Shown: piece by piece, positions 12,324-22,651 of the stretch | How the letters are laid out: the number at the start of each line of letters is the position of its first letter | Position numbering within the stretch: the first letter of the stretch is position 1 | Source of the DNA: Terfezia claveryi | Lineage: Eukaryota; Ascomycota; Pezizomycetes; Pezizales; Pezizaceae | Direction of reading: 5' to 3' | DNA length: 64,000 bases | Assembly (NCBI GenBank): GCA_015179025.1 | Contig: WHUX01000035.1 | Location: 310,001 to 374,000, forward strand | Notes under the pieces: generated by a model | Databases searched by the model: none | What the model saw: only the letters and a program-made list of their open reading frames with translations | Told to the model about the DNA's origin: nothing | Position numbers and translations under genes: made by a program

Positions 12324-13874
12324 GAGTTGAACAATTCAAATCTCCAAAGATACTCCTCAATTACTAATTATGATAATCATACTAACACTTGGCAAGACAT
12401 CGAACCCCCGTGTAATGGGCCCAAAGTAGAATAGATAAAACCATGTCATTCAAATGTATATACTGTATAAAGGTAATTCTCACAACGGGTTTTGGCTATT
12501 TCAATGACCTCCTTGACTTTGCATTTTCAAACACCTGTGTCCTGAACCCAGCTGCGGGTCAAGCGGGAATTGGGCATCCGGGACAGGTGGGGGTGGTGGT
12601 ACGAGTTCCTTTCGCCCTGCTACTACTTGGACGATCATAGATAATCCCCTTTGTCATTTACTTACTCTCAACATGGTCAGTGGCAGATATTTGCATATGC
12701 TGAATCCTTAGACTTGGGGCAAGCGTTTGCAGATATTCCTTTGGTGCTGGGATCAGGATACGTTTTTCCACTAGTCCGATACTGTTGATGGAAAGTGTAA
12801 TGAATATACCTTTTAGAAATTCATTTCCCAAATAAATTTCCTCAACAGGACCGGATATCGTCCGCTGTATTGTCGAAACCATTGCATCCTATAGTGATTC
12901 TCAGCAATCGATATAAAATAATACAGCATAACAAACCAACGACCAGGCACATAACTCGAAGACACTTCACACAGAACCAGTGCCTACCAGGCTACCATTG
13001 CTTTCCCAAACTCAACAACTAGCAATCAGATATTCGGCCTTTACAGTGAAACAACTTGAAGAAATACTCCTTACTCGCCAGATGAAGAAAACCGGCAGAA
13101 ATTAAAAAGAGTTGATCGATAGACTCATAGCTATACTGATTTACTACCGTAGTTTGATTAGCGCTCTACGACTTTCACTAGCCAATATAGTTTTACTGAT
13201 TGAATTTATTAGGCACGAAATTCTCTTCACTATCGTTATACCGATTATTTTCACTATAGCCAGGGTACTTTAGCTGCGGTCTGACAAATCCCTTCCGTAT
13301 AGCCAAGTTTTCACTATGTCGAGGTTCACTATAGCCAGGTTTACCTGTACCTAGCGATCCTTGCAGCAGGTATCATGCCATAGAAGTACTAGAGCTAAAA
13401 TCTTAGGAAGAGAACAAGCTGGGGTTCAATGTCAGTATGCGATTTGATTTTTATATGTTAATTGAAGAGGAGTCCGAGGTTACACTAGGTACTCACAGAT
13501 ACTTAGTAGGCGCCCGCGTAAAATCTAATTGGCCCATATGGCCAGTTGCCAAACTAGTCTGTGAACCGGACTATTGCCAAACCTGGCTCCTACTACCCAA
13601 AAAGGCAGCGGGTCTAGTCTCAACACGAGCTTGGCAAGCAAATTTGATATCTCGCAGATTGAAATTATTTCTTTGAACCCTAGGTAACCCTCATCCGCAA
13701 CTCTTTTGGTATATTTTATTCGAAATAAGAGCATGGGTACAAAATAGCCACTGTTCACAAGTTACCATTCTCCCCCCAATCCAACTTGCCTTCAACAGAT
13801 CTCCTAAAAACTCATCATATCTAGAGCACCCTGCTGTTAACACAAAAAAACAAATGCCAATTTGCTTCAAGGAT
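12324..13874. other. Gene-free stretch with transposon relics
   Basis: Apart from the pogo-like repeat end (separate entry), I can support nothing here. A minus-strand frame at 12658-12882 (74 codons) starts with ATG but resembles no family I know. The interval probably also holds the 3' ends of MRM1 and NDE1. Confidence 0.4.
13130..13352. mobile_element. Terminal repeat of a pogo/Tc1-type DNA transposon (solo fragment)
   Basis: Read on the minus strand the sequence begins near 13352 with CAGGTAAACCTGGCTATAGT and continues with repeated variants of CTATAGTGAA (near 13327, 13309, 13260 and 13230). Subterminal iteration of this kind, after a CAG terminus, is seen in fungal pogo-like elements. 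No transposase frame and no partner end were found nearby, so it is a relic or solo end. Confidence 0.4.
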
Positions 13875-16141
13875 TTACTTACCTCTCCCAAATAATGCTC
13901 TCTTAGACCAATCCATAGCCATCAACATCCTCGTCCTCACACTGACACTCTGGGCGAAATACACTGAACGCCAGAGGTAAACCGCAACCAACCCTCCACC
14001 CACTGACCAGCCATTATAATCAAACACCGCCGCATTACCAATATACGCCAAGCTACCAAGATGCTTGTACTGGAATGCTTTATAGACTGCTGCGTCGAGA
14101 TCACCATCATATACTTCGTTCGCCATCATACCCGGACCCGCTTGGGCGAGTTTATTGAACTTGCGGGCAAGATATTGCCCTTGTTGGTGGGCTCGCTGAG
14201 CAGTGGCCGGTAAACTAGTCAACTTTGTATCAATGTGCGCAAGAAGTTCTCTGAGTTCTTGAAAATCGAGAGTCCCTGATTTATCCTTATCATGTTGCTC
14301 GAAAAGTTTATCCAGACGCCTCAAATGATCGGTCGCCTGAGGGAACCGTCTCCTAATCCTAGAAGCCACGCTCCTCCACATTGCAAAGTCCAAATGACAC
14401 TTCTCCGGATCCTTCCCAGTCTCCCAAGCAATCTGCTTAAGGAATGTATAGATATTGCTGGCAATGTTGTTCTGAACGGTAGCACAATCTCCGATCGCAT
14501 AAACATCACCTAAAGGAGTTCCGAGAAGTCGAAGATGCGTATCTGTCTCAAGGGCGTGCTTGTTCTTCTGGACGCCCAATTGTTTTGCAGTTTTGCTAGC
14601 AAATTCGGTTTGGCCTAAATTTTATAGTAAGCGAACCAGTTAGCCTTAGCCTCGGGCACTGTGTAAAGGGAGACCAACCAACACCAGTAGCCCACAGGCA
14701 AAGCCCATAAGGCAATTCTTTGGTAATGATCTTTCCACTCACTTCATCTTTTTGAGAGAAGAGAATCTTGTCTGCTTCAACCCTCTTGACTCGTGCGTTG
14801 GTTAAAACATCGATTTGGTCACGTGCGAATCGATCCTCCGCATATCGCGAGAGAGCTTCATCGTAAGTGTTCAGAATGTGACCACGTGACTGGATAATAT
14901 GTACTGATACTTCATTACGTAGGATTTTGGGAAACTATTTTTGGTTAGAACCCATAGAGAACCATTGTCGGCTATTGATAAGTACTTACGAGTTTTGTGA
15001 GATCTTCATTGAGCATATCAAACAGTTCTGCCGCAAATTCAACACCTGTCGGGCCACCACCACAGATCACAAAAGAGAGCAGCTTCTTGCGTTCCTCATC
15101 GGTTGTAGTTGGGAGACAGGCCCGCTCAAGATTGTCAACGACCTTTCGGCGAATAAGCCGAGCGTCATTGATACATTTCAAAAAGTGGCAGTGCTCTAAG
15201 CCTTCCACTCCGTGGGTGTTTGTCTGGGACCCTATAAGAGAACGAACACCACCAAGTTAGCGAATAACGCCTGAAAGAGATTACAGCTTACGAACGAACA
15301 TACCAACAGCAATAACAAGCTTATCATATGGGAGATAGAAATTCCTTGTCTCTCCACTTGGTAGCGTCTGCGATACCTCCACCAACTTTGCGCTGAAGTC
15401 CACCGACTCGGCCTTCGCCTGTAAGAAATGCCCCTTTATCCTTGCCACAATCTTCCGTACTGGTTCGATGAGTGACCGAAGCTCCAAGGTACCGACAGTA
15501 GCACTTGGCAAGAGGGGGGTATATAAGAAGTAGTTGTTCGACGATATGACAGTAACATGATAATTCTCTGGATTGATATTCTTCAGCAGTGCCACAGATC
15601 CCCACCCACAGCCCAATACGACCAATTTAGGTTTCGCCATCTGCCTAGCTTGCTCCTCCGAATCCCCATCATCAACAAGATACTCTGCAATCGGAAGATT
15701 CTTTGGGCCCCCCCTCCGCGGGTTTAGAGCAATTTCTGGGATTGGAATATCATGTGCATCAACTTGGTCCTTGTAAGTACTTGCATCGTATAAGAAGAAC
15801 GCAATAACTAATACTCCGGCTGTAATGACCGTGAACCCGGCGAACGCAAACGTCTTGTAGAGGGCTCGCATGAAACGTCCCCGCTGCTTTACTGGAAGTG
15901 CTTTACTAGCTTCTGTAGCATATACTCTTAAGTTATGCGAGCAAACAAGCTGGTGGCTTTTCGATTGCGGTCGCTTGGGAAGTAAAGAAATAGACAGCAT
16001 CCGAGATTGGACAGTGTTCTGAGTTCTTATCGCGGAGGAGCTGAGGCTGCTGCTCTGTGATAGCCTCGTGTTAAGTGAGCCCAGCAGTCGAGCTGGGGCC
16101 ACTCCCTGCTTGAGGGTGGCAAGAGCTCGTTGTCTCAGCAT
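13875..16141 (-). CDS. NDE1: External alternative NADH:ubiquinone oxidoreductase with EF-hand (type II, NDE1-like)
   Basis: Exons 16141-15304, 15231-14990, 14934-14679 and 14614-13875 give 691 residues in frame. The enzyme oxidises cytosolic NADH at the outer face of the inner mitochondrial membrane and passes electrons to ubiquinone without pumping protons. A basic presequence is followed by a membrane segment (about 98-118), an FAD-binding Rossmann motif (LVVLGCGWGS), an NADH-binding motif (FVICGGGPTGVEFAAE) and the conserved YAIGDC. A canonical EF-hand loop, D554 to E565 (DKDKSGTLDFQE), sits in the C-terminal half, as in Neurospora NDE1, where it confers calcium dependence. The start is the ATG of MLRQRALATL; upstream in-frame codons have no ATG. 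A further donor (GTAAGT) lies at the very end, so the last few residues after LFGRG may be spliced differently. Confidence 0.92.
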
Positions 16142-16990
16142 TTCAAACGAGAGTATTGGAGAAGATATGTTAGTCAATAAATACGGTGGGCGAAGTTTGG
16201 ATGAAAGCAGAGGGGCATACTTAGTATATGAACATGAGAGTGAGACAAAAGCTGACTTCCGGCAATGCTAAGCTTCTATTGATCGACGGTATTCCCGTTC
16301 CCTGGATGCATTTGCGCTAAAATTTAGTGCCGTGTCCGTATGACGCTACTTACCTGGGTACGGTACCTGAAACAACCTTCCATATTGCATACGTTTGGCT
16401 TCAACTCCTGCGGAGCTTTTAGGGTCCCTTACCAAATTGTAAAAGTACGGGCCTCGTACCTAGGTAGGTAGTGTGTTGTCTCTTGGGGGAGTTACTTGGA
16501 GTTGTCACGTGCACATGATCTCACAAAAATATTAACGTGGAGCGGGAATCTGGAATAGCAAAGATTACCCGATGAAGTCATGCGAGCTAGAGCCACATGT
16601 ATATGGCTCCCTTACATCGACCATGCAATTCATCTCACTCTTCTCTCCCACAGTACGAGGCTAGGGTTATCCATGTCTAGGTGACTTAGTCCCAAAATCT
16701 TGGTGTAACAGAAAACACACAGCCAGATGGAAAATATCAATTGAGTTACATCATTTTTCATGCTAAAAGAATTGTACAAAGCTGGTCCATGGACGCCGAC
16801 CGGGCTACACTCGGTACTTACTCAGCATCCAATACATCAGTAGAGATAACACAGAAATAACTAGTCTCATGCCAAGACCCGTACAGAAATACGTCAATTA
16901 GAATGCTGCTATACACGGTGGCGGCTGTACTTGAAGATTGAAGAAACCCGGGGAGGAAGCACATGACGCTATATTACAGAGATAGATGAT
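16142..16990. promoter_or_regulatory. NDE1 upstream region and ESF1 3' flank
   Basis: The stretch holds the promoter of NDE1 (minus strand, reading away from 16142) and the 3' flank of ESF1. There is a CACGTGCACATG box at about 16506-16517, an E-box-like site, but I cannot assign a factor. No other feature was seen. Confidence 0.35.
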
Positions 16991-19046
16991 TTACTTCGAC
17001 TTTGACTTCCTCTTTAGCGACTGCACCAATCTCGACACATCGTCTCCCGCCTGCGTTTCCGCTTTCCGCTTCTTACGGTTCGGCCCGTTCTCGCTGTTAT
17101 CTGCCTGATTCTTCCTCCTATTCCTCTTTTCCTCCATGAGCTTCTTCATAGTGGTAGTCTGCTTGTACCTAGGATTTGTAGGATCAATGGCAAAATCATG
17201 TTCTTCAAACAGTGCAGAAAAACGTGGATCTTTGACATCAGCCTCGAACCCATTCTGGACGCCTTCGGCATCCGCTGCCTTCTTCGCTTTCTTCCTCTTC
17301 TTCAATTTCTTTTCCTTCTCTGCCTTGACCACCTCCTTCATACTGAAGTGCTTCATGCTCCCAACAGCGGCAGCCTTCTCGTCCGCATCGTCCATTATCA
17401 ATAGTTCTAGCTCTGCACGCTGGGCAGCCTTTTCTGCCGCTTCCTTCTTCTCGGCCTTCTTATCAGCCTGCTTTTTCTCCTTCTTCGTGACTGGCGGCTC
17501 CTCCTTCTGGAAGAAGGGGTCGTCAAAACCAAGACCTGCTTGTTCTTCTGTAACATCCTTGTCTCCTTCAATTACCCCGTCGATATCATCCCCCTTTATC
17601 CTGGCCTCGTATGCCGTTTTTCTGACCTTCTTTCGCTCCTTCTCCTTGCGCTTATATTTCTCAATGGTAGTCTCTTCGTGATCTAGCTCCTTCTCGTCGC
17701 CCTTATTATCCACCATTAAACCTGATGTGAAAGTAATCTCCATATCTCCAGTGACCTCGTCCTTCTCCTTTCCACTAATCTTCCCGCCAAGGCTGAGCAA
17801 TGCGCGGTACTTGTTCTTGAGCTCTTCAGCATCTTCCTCCTCACTATCGCTTGAAGCTAGATACTCTTTCAAATCCATCTCCTCAATTTCCCGCTGAGAG
17901 AACGCCTTCTTTGTTTTGTTTTTCCGTGCTGGATCGTCATTGTCCCAAGTCAATTTCACCTTCGAGTGCTGTAACGCCTATTCATCATAATCAGCGCATA
18001 TAGTATCAGGGAAGCAATGAAGTGGTGCTAACATCAGTAACGAACTCGTTGGGCTTATACCCAACCGGAAGCTGAGTACACTCATCCCTCGGTATATCCT
18101 CCTCAAAACTTGTATCATCGGGAATAAATCTCAAATCAAAGAAGTTTGCCGAAGCCTCATACTCTGCCCCATCGCACTCATCGTAGATATTCTTCGCTGT
18201 AGCTTTACTATCACACTCCACCACTGCGTAATAATACCTCAGTCTCTCCAACTGATAGTTTCTTAACCTGGTACTATCAAACTCCTCTCCGTCATCTGTC
18301 TTGATTATCGTCCTCTCATTGATCTCCCCCTCTTCGTCCTCCTCCCCATTCTTTGCAGCGAAAATCTCCTTTGGCGGACCCTCCATCTCCTCCTTCTCCA
18401 ACCTTTCCTTGCCAAACTCGCTTGGGTATATCCGTACCGATAGTACCTTCCCATCCTTAGGCTTAAAACTCGATAAAGTCGCCATAAGATCCACTGCGCG
18501 CACATTATCCCAATCTAAATTCACAACGGCCAACCTCCGATAAACATCCCCCGTAGGAATCTCCTCTTCTACGCCCCCCTCCGCTTCCGCATCACCCTCT
18601 AGCTCTGCCTCCTCATCCGTCTCAGACTCATCACTCGTATCAATAATGCCCTCTCCTCTCGCCGGGTCGTAACCTGTCGGCTTCTTCACCCCCTCTTCAG
18701 AGCTTTCCTCCTCCTCCCCCTCGTCCTCTATGTGATAATAATCCTTAATTTTTTTCCTCCCAGCTTCTGTTCCAAGCTTCCGTCCATATTTGTCTACTTT
18801 AGCGGTATTTAAGAAGTCTTCATCCTCAAGCATACGCTTGAAACGCTTGTCGATTGTGACTTTGGTATCCTTCCTCCGTGGTAGGGCGAATCGAGGGTCG
18901 GAGTGGACAGAGGCGAAACGAGAGTCATCTGCACTGAGGTGTCAGTGAAGGTAGGAGATTATCCTATTGGGAGTAGCGCACGTACTTGTAATTGGTGCCT
19001 TTGACATTGGCTTTATGGGCACCTTCTGTTTTGTTGGTTTCGGCAT
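16991..19046 (-). CDS. ESF1: Esf1/ABT1-interacting 18S pre-rRNA processing factor (NUC153 family)
   Basis: Exons 19046-18986, 18928-18033 and 17977-16991 give 647 residues in frame. Esf1 is a nucleolar protein of the small-subunit processome needed for early cleavages of the 35S pre-rRNA. Visible hallmarks are the N-terminal DPRFA repeat region, an acidic linker (GEEEESSEE, DTSDESETDEEAE), the RRLAVVNLDWDNVRA motif that opens the RNA-binding-like domain, RNYQLERLRYYYAVVEC, and the C-terminal NUC153 block DPRFSALFEEHDFAIDPTNP. Lys/Glu-rich coiled coil and basic C-terminal KRKSKSK are typical nucleolar features. Intron 2 uses an unusual donor, GTTAGC. The short first exon (61 bases) encodes a Lys-rich start, MPKPTKQKVP. 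Confidence 0.93.
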
Positions 19047-19285
19047 TATCGTGTTTGAGGGTATGAAAGGGGATTTGCGAGTTGAATGGAAAAATAGTTA
19101 GGTTGTAAATCTTGGCATGTAAGTAAAGGCGCAACCTGCATGTAATTTGTACTACGAATAGTAGTTACGTGCATAGATGTTGTAGTTACGTGTGATAGTG
19201 CCAACCAGACTACCCCTGTCGTGTGAGAGTAATTATGCATGCATCCCCCATCGAGTCCCGTCGGTCCCTCTCAGTCACGGGTATA

Positions 19286-19462
19286 CAGGTCCCTCTACGT
19301 ACGTTCCCTTCGGTCACTCCCCTTCCGTTTATTGGGTTCAGGACTAATATTAAGGGTCGCTCTAGGTTCGTTACGGCTTCGCCTTCACTCCCTCTTCACG
19401 GGTAACCATTCAGGTAGCTCTAGGTACATTCCGCTTCGCTTCATTTCCAGTCGCTGTAATAC
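19286..19462 (+). repeat. Three imperfect ~62-bp tandem repeats upstream of the nuclease-like gene
   Basis: Units start at about 19286, 19348 and 19411. Each contains a GGT..CTCTAGGTACGTT-like block and a CCGCTTCGCTTCACTCC-like block, followed in two of them by CACGGGTA. The last ends 16-20 bases before the start codon of the gene, so the array forms its promoter or 5' leader. Confidence 0.6.
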
Positions 19463-19477
19463 GACACCTATTCAGAT

Positions 19478-20092
19478 ATGCCGTGGGAGAGATACATCGT
19501 TCAGCAGTTCCAGTCAGCCCTTCCGAGAGGTGAACTCGATGAATCGCAGTACTATGGTCCTTATAATACACTCCTCCACTACTTGTTTCCTCCCTCGGAA
19601 TCCTATATGGTCGTCCCGCAGTATAAACGTCCGACGCAGTTAACATCGATTGATTTTACTACTATTTTCCTTATTCAACTGGGTCAACATCCAGTATTTT
19701 TTCTCGAAATAAAGTCTGCAGAGCATCTGCGTAACAAATCTACTCGTGCAGCCGCCGATAAGCAAATGCGGGAGAGGTTTGAAGATCTAGGGGACCATGT
19801 TGAAATCCCGATATTGTATGGTGTTAGCGCGATGGGGACCAAACTTTGCTTCTACAAATACACCAAGGATACTGGGCAACTCGAACCAGAACTTATTCCC
19901 GGTCACACTAAAATTGTGGTCGACACGGCACCAAGAGACCGTTGGGACTTCGACATGTTGGCGGATGAGGGCGAGCGGAAGCTTAGGGAGGTGGTAGGTG
20001 AAGTCAAGAGAATGTGTGGACAGATGGGACAAGGTTGGCTCTGTCGATTCTGTGACTCTAATCCATTGACTAATGATTATGAAGGGAATTAG
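19478..20092 (+). CDS. PD-(D/E)XK restriction-endonuclease-like protein, function unknown
   Basis: A single intronless frame of 204 residues, unlike its intron-rich neighbours. The pattern Asp59 (SIDF), Glu77-Ile-Lys79 (FLEIKSA) with a predicted beta-strand on each side, then Gln96 in a helix (DKQMRERF), matches the catalytic core of PD-(D/E)XK nucleases. Downstream come PILYGVSAMGTKLCFYKY and a late D-x-x-RW-x-x-D block. I recall similar short REase-like proteins in expanded families of several fungi, often next to transposons, but cannot name this one. It has no signal peptide or membrane segment. The ATG at 19478 is the only plausible start. The protein could be a transposon-encoded nuclease, a homing-type or defence nuclease, or an effector-like protein. 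Confidence 0.65.
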   Translation: MPWERYIVQQFQSALPRGELDESQYYGPYNTLLHYLFPPSESYMVVPQYKRPTQLTSIDFTTIFLIQLGQHPVFFLEIKSAEHLRNKSTRAAADKQMRERFEDLGDHVEIPILYGVSAMGTKLCFYKYTKDTGQLEPELIPGHTKIVVDTAPRDRWDFDMLADEGERKLREVVGEVKRMCGQMGQGWLCRFCDSNPLTNDYEGN

Positions 20093-20467
20093 GCGGATCA
20101 TCATAATGGTAAAATAAATGGGAAAGGAAGGCGTTATTGTTTTTTCGTAAAAGGATTTGTTGTGCAATGGACAGAGAAAAGGATTAATAATACGTATGGA
20201 TGGGTGGACATTAAGGACTTTGCTGTATGAGGAGAAAAGGTTTACTTTACGTTTAGCGATAAGTAGTTTTCAATGGTATCTATTGTTTGTTTCTGATCGT
20301 TTGTTTAACCCCGAGATTATTTTACATTTTATTGGGGGTGTCGGGGTCTGCTACCTGACATACTTACTTCGTTGTGACGAGTCCCATGATTTATGCTGTG
20401 ACGAGAGAACAGGGAGGTTAGATAAGATATTAATAAGTTTATGCTAGGTTACTAGTCTGGTTGGCAC

Positions 20468-21068
20468 AACATCCCCGCCTAAGAATGCATAGCTGATTGA
20501 AAACTCGAGGTTATGCTGTATTAAGGCTAGTGAGGTTGTGCCAAGGCATTGCATATCAGAACTGAGTTTATTAATTGACCACCACTAATGTGTTGAGTTT
20601 TTCGCACAGTTGGTGGGGTTGTATATGATTGCATACAGATCTCTGTGCAACCAAACTACAAGTATCAATGTTCTTCGTGCTGCTCTTATGTATCGTATCA
20701 CCTGTTAAAAGGGCGTCGTACGGTATCGAGACTACTACTAGTCGCTTACAGGTTAAGGGATGCGTCGAGAGTAGCACTTGCGTTGGCAAGTATAGTAAAG
20801 ATCATCCATTAAGTCAATTATTTACTAAGGGAGTGCTAGTAGCCCGGAGTTTGATCAACCCTTCAAGAAAATTACGCCAGCCATGCGCCGTGGATAATAC
20901 TAACTGCAACAGAATAATAAAACAAGACATCAACTTGTAAAAGGGCGTTGCTTCCCTACTCTCTATCCTCCCATAAACACTGAAGTTAACATAATACCCA
21001 AATACAGACGTATCAAACGTCAACTGGGCCCAACGGCAGTTTCTCGTGTGGAAGCTTCATGCACAAAA
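20468..21068. other. Intergenic, one weak small-protein candidate
   Basis: Apart from the candidate at 20668-20940 nothing was recognised. The interval is AT-rich, and contains the 3' flank of GID8 on its right edge. Confidence 0.4.
20668..20940 (+). CDS. Possible small secreted cysteine-containing protein
   Basis: A frame of 90 residues starting MFFVLLLCIVSPVKRA, which looks like a signal peptide with a hydrophobic core. The rest has four Cys in two C-x6/x5-C pairs (GCVESSTC and PCAVDNTNC). It lies next to the nuclease-bearing element. Size and layout suit a fungal small secreted protein, but a chance frame of this length in AT-rich DNA is quite possible and I found no family match. Confidence 0.2.
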   Translation: MFFVLLLCIVSPVKRASYGIETTTSRLQVKGCVESSTCVGKYSKDHPLSQLFTKGVLVARSLINPSRKLRQPCAVDNTNCNRIIKQDINL

Positions 21069-22257
21069 TTAGGTCGCCATGGCATCAGGAGATTCGGTGC
21101 CATCAATATCTAGTCCCAAACTCATTGGTGGCAAACCTGGAAGCTTCTGCTCTGCCCAACCTCGAAGCCGTACGAGGCCTCTAATTTTCGCCTCCTTCAT
21201 CCAATGAGCTGACTCCAAAATAGCCTCATTCACTTTAGCAGCAACGTTTCGACGGAGAGCAGGATCCATTAATTCAGAGAGTGGTGGTGCCAAACTCTCA
21301 GGGGGAAAACATAGAAGGGCCATCGTCCGCTCGAGGTCTTGGAGGAAAGCAGGATTTCCGGGAGCGCGTGGAGCCAATCGAGTAGTGGCAAAGTTTAGAG
21401 CTTCGCTAATATCACCGTCTGGAGACGAAGTGCAAGCCCGAATCAATTCTATAAGCTGTAGGCGGAGGAGGGAAAAGTGGAGTGAAGGATTGGTATCAAG
21501 CATCTATCATATAGAACTGTTAGCGAACGAATGCAGCTATGGCATTTTCGTGATAACAGGGAAGTATTGAGGATATGTTATTGCTCATTTTGAAGACTGA
21601 AGTTTTGGTTGTGTCTCATCACCGACCCCGAAGGATCTGAGAGTGGTGCATGAAAACGATTTAATCATTGCAATGTGGAGGGAAAAAAAATGTCTTGAAA
21701 TTCAATTAGTGATGCTTACCTCTGGGTATAAATCATTAATTCTCTGGATAGCAGTATCGATATCACCACTGTGGATAGCACTCCTAATTTGCACCCTGTC
21801 CTGGATATCATAAAAATGGTACTGTGGTGTAATGTTTGCCTCTTGTGCAAACTTAAGTGCTGCAGATTCATATCCTTCTATAATGAGGTAATTCATAACC
21901 AGATTATTAAGATCACTAACGCGCATCGTCAGCAACCTTGTTCAGTATAATTACGAGAGCCATATTTTTGGTAAGAAATGGTGAGAGTCAGGAAGACAAG
22001 TTACTGCTGTCTCCACATAGTATTTCGGAGAGATTCCCAACTTGATTGTGATAACATCATATTCTCAGGTGGGACAGAACAGATAGGAAGAAGGGGGGGT
22101 ACTACGTTTTTGAAACCTTAACATCATCCACACGCTTGTCCCAATCAATTCCACCAGCTCTCCTCGTAGCACCAGAAGTTGTAGAAGCCTGTATTCGTTA
22201 TTAGTATAAGGCCTACATGTGGTGTGCGGGAAAATCTTAGGGGAAAGTACCAACCAT
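21069..22257 (-). CDS. GID8: GID/CTLH ubiquitin-ligase complex subunit Gid8 (TWA1)
   Basis: Exons 22257-22255, 22188-22106, 21915-21720 and 21503-21069 give 238 residues in frame, close to the 228 of human TWA1. Gid8 is a scaffold of the GID/CTLH E3 ligase, which in yeast marks gluconeogenic enzymes for degradation when glucose returns. A LisH motif (about residues 30-62, LVMNYLIIEGYESAALKFAQ) is followed by a CTLH domain (RSAIHSGDIDTAIQRINDLYPE) and a CRA domain (from HFSLLRLQLIELI). The N-terminal SxRRAGGIDWDKRV-like segment is also typical. The first coding exon consists only of the ATG, followed by a 66-base intron. Introns 2 and 3 (190 and 216 bases) are long for this window. Confidence 0.92.
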
Positions 22258-22651
22258 GATTCAGTCCACCCAAACGATGTCTGAAACGTGTTAACTAAAA
22301 CCGATACAACAAAATGGACACTGGAGAGAAGAAAAGGAAGAGGGAGTATGAGGTTGTATGAGGCTCAGCAGCTGCCTACTTTCTGTCGTTAAAGACAATA
22401 GTGGTCGATGCACCAGTGTGGTAGTAATAGAATTGGTTGTTGGAGATGCAAACTTTTAAATCCTGGTCACCTGTCAGCCCTAACCCCTTTCACAGCAGGT
22501 GGGGCTTGGTACTGCCAAGGCCGATAAGCACCAGTGTACCGGAACGTGCAATATTCTCACCTGCGGAGTATAGCGCATGAGAAGCTGGAATTCTCGCCTT
22601 TCTCGAACTTGGAAGACTTTTCTCTAGATACCTGCAATCTTTGCGGTCATT
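22258..22651. promoter_or_regulatory. Divergent promoter between GID8 and URK1
   Basis: 394 bases lie between the two start codons. A possible upstream exon or leader of URK1 may extend into its right part. No recognisable operator was seen. Confidence 0.35.

Larger units (their letters stand above)
19198..20467. mobile_element. Putative TIR-bounded element carrying a PD-(D/E)XK nuclease-like gene
   Basis: GTGCCAACCAGACTA at 19198-19212 occurs as its exact reverse complement at 20453-20467. Between the two lie three imperfect ~62-bp repeats, one intact 204-codon gene, and an AT-rich tail. The unit sits between the ESF1 promoter and a gene-poor stretch, about where an insertion would be tolerated. 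I see no clear target-site duplication (flanks TGATA and AACAT). Boundaries are inferred from the repeats alone. Confidence 0.4.

Noticed and set aside
12391..12424. Possible tRNA T-loop (GGTTCGATG on the minus strand)
   Set aside because: No matching acceptor stem, D-arm or anticodon arm around it.
12658..12882. 74-codon minus-strand frame
   Set aside because: Has an ATG but no recognisable domain, neighbours are relics, and length is within chance.
17136..17681. 181-codon Phe/Ser-rich plus-strand frame
   Set aside because: Reverse complement of the Lys/Glu-rich part of ESF1.
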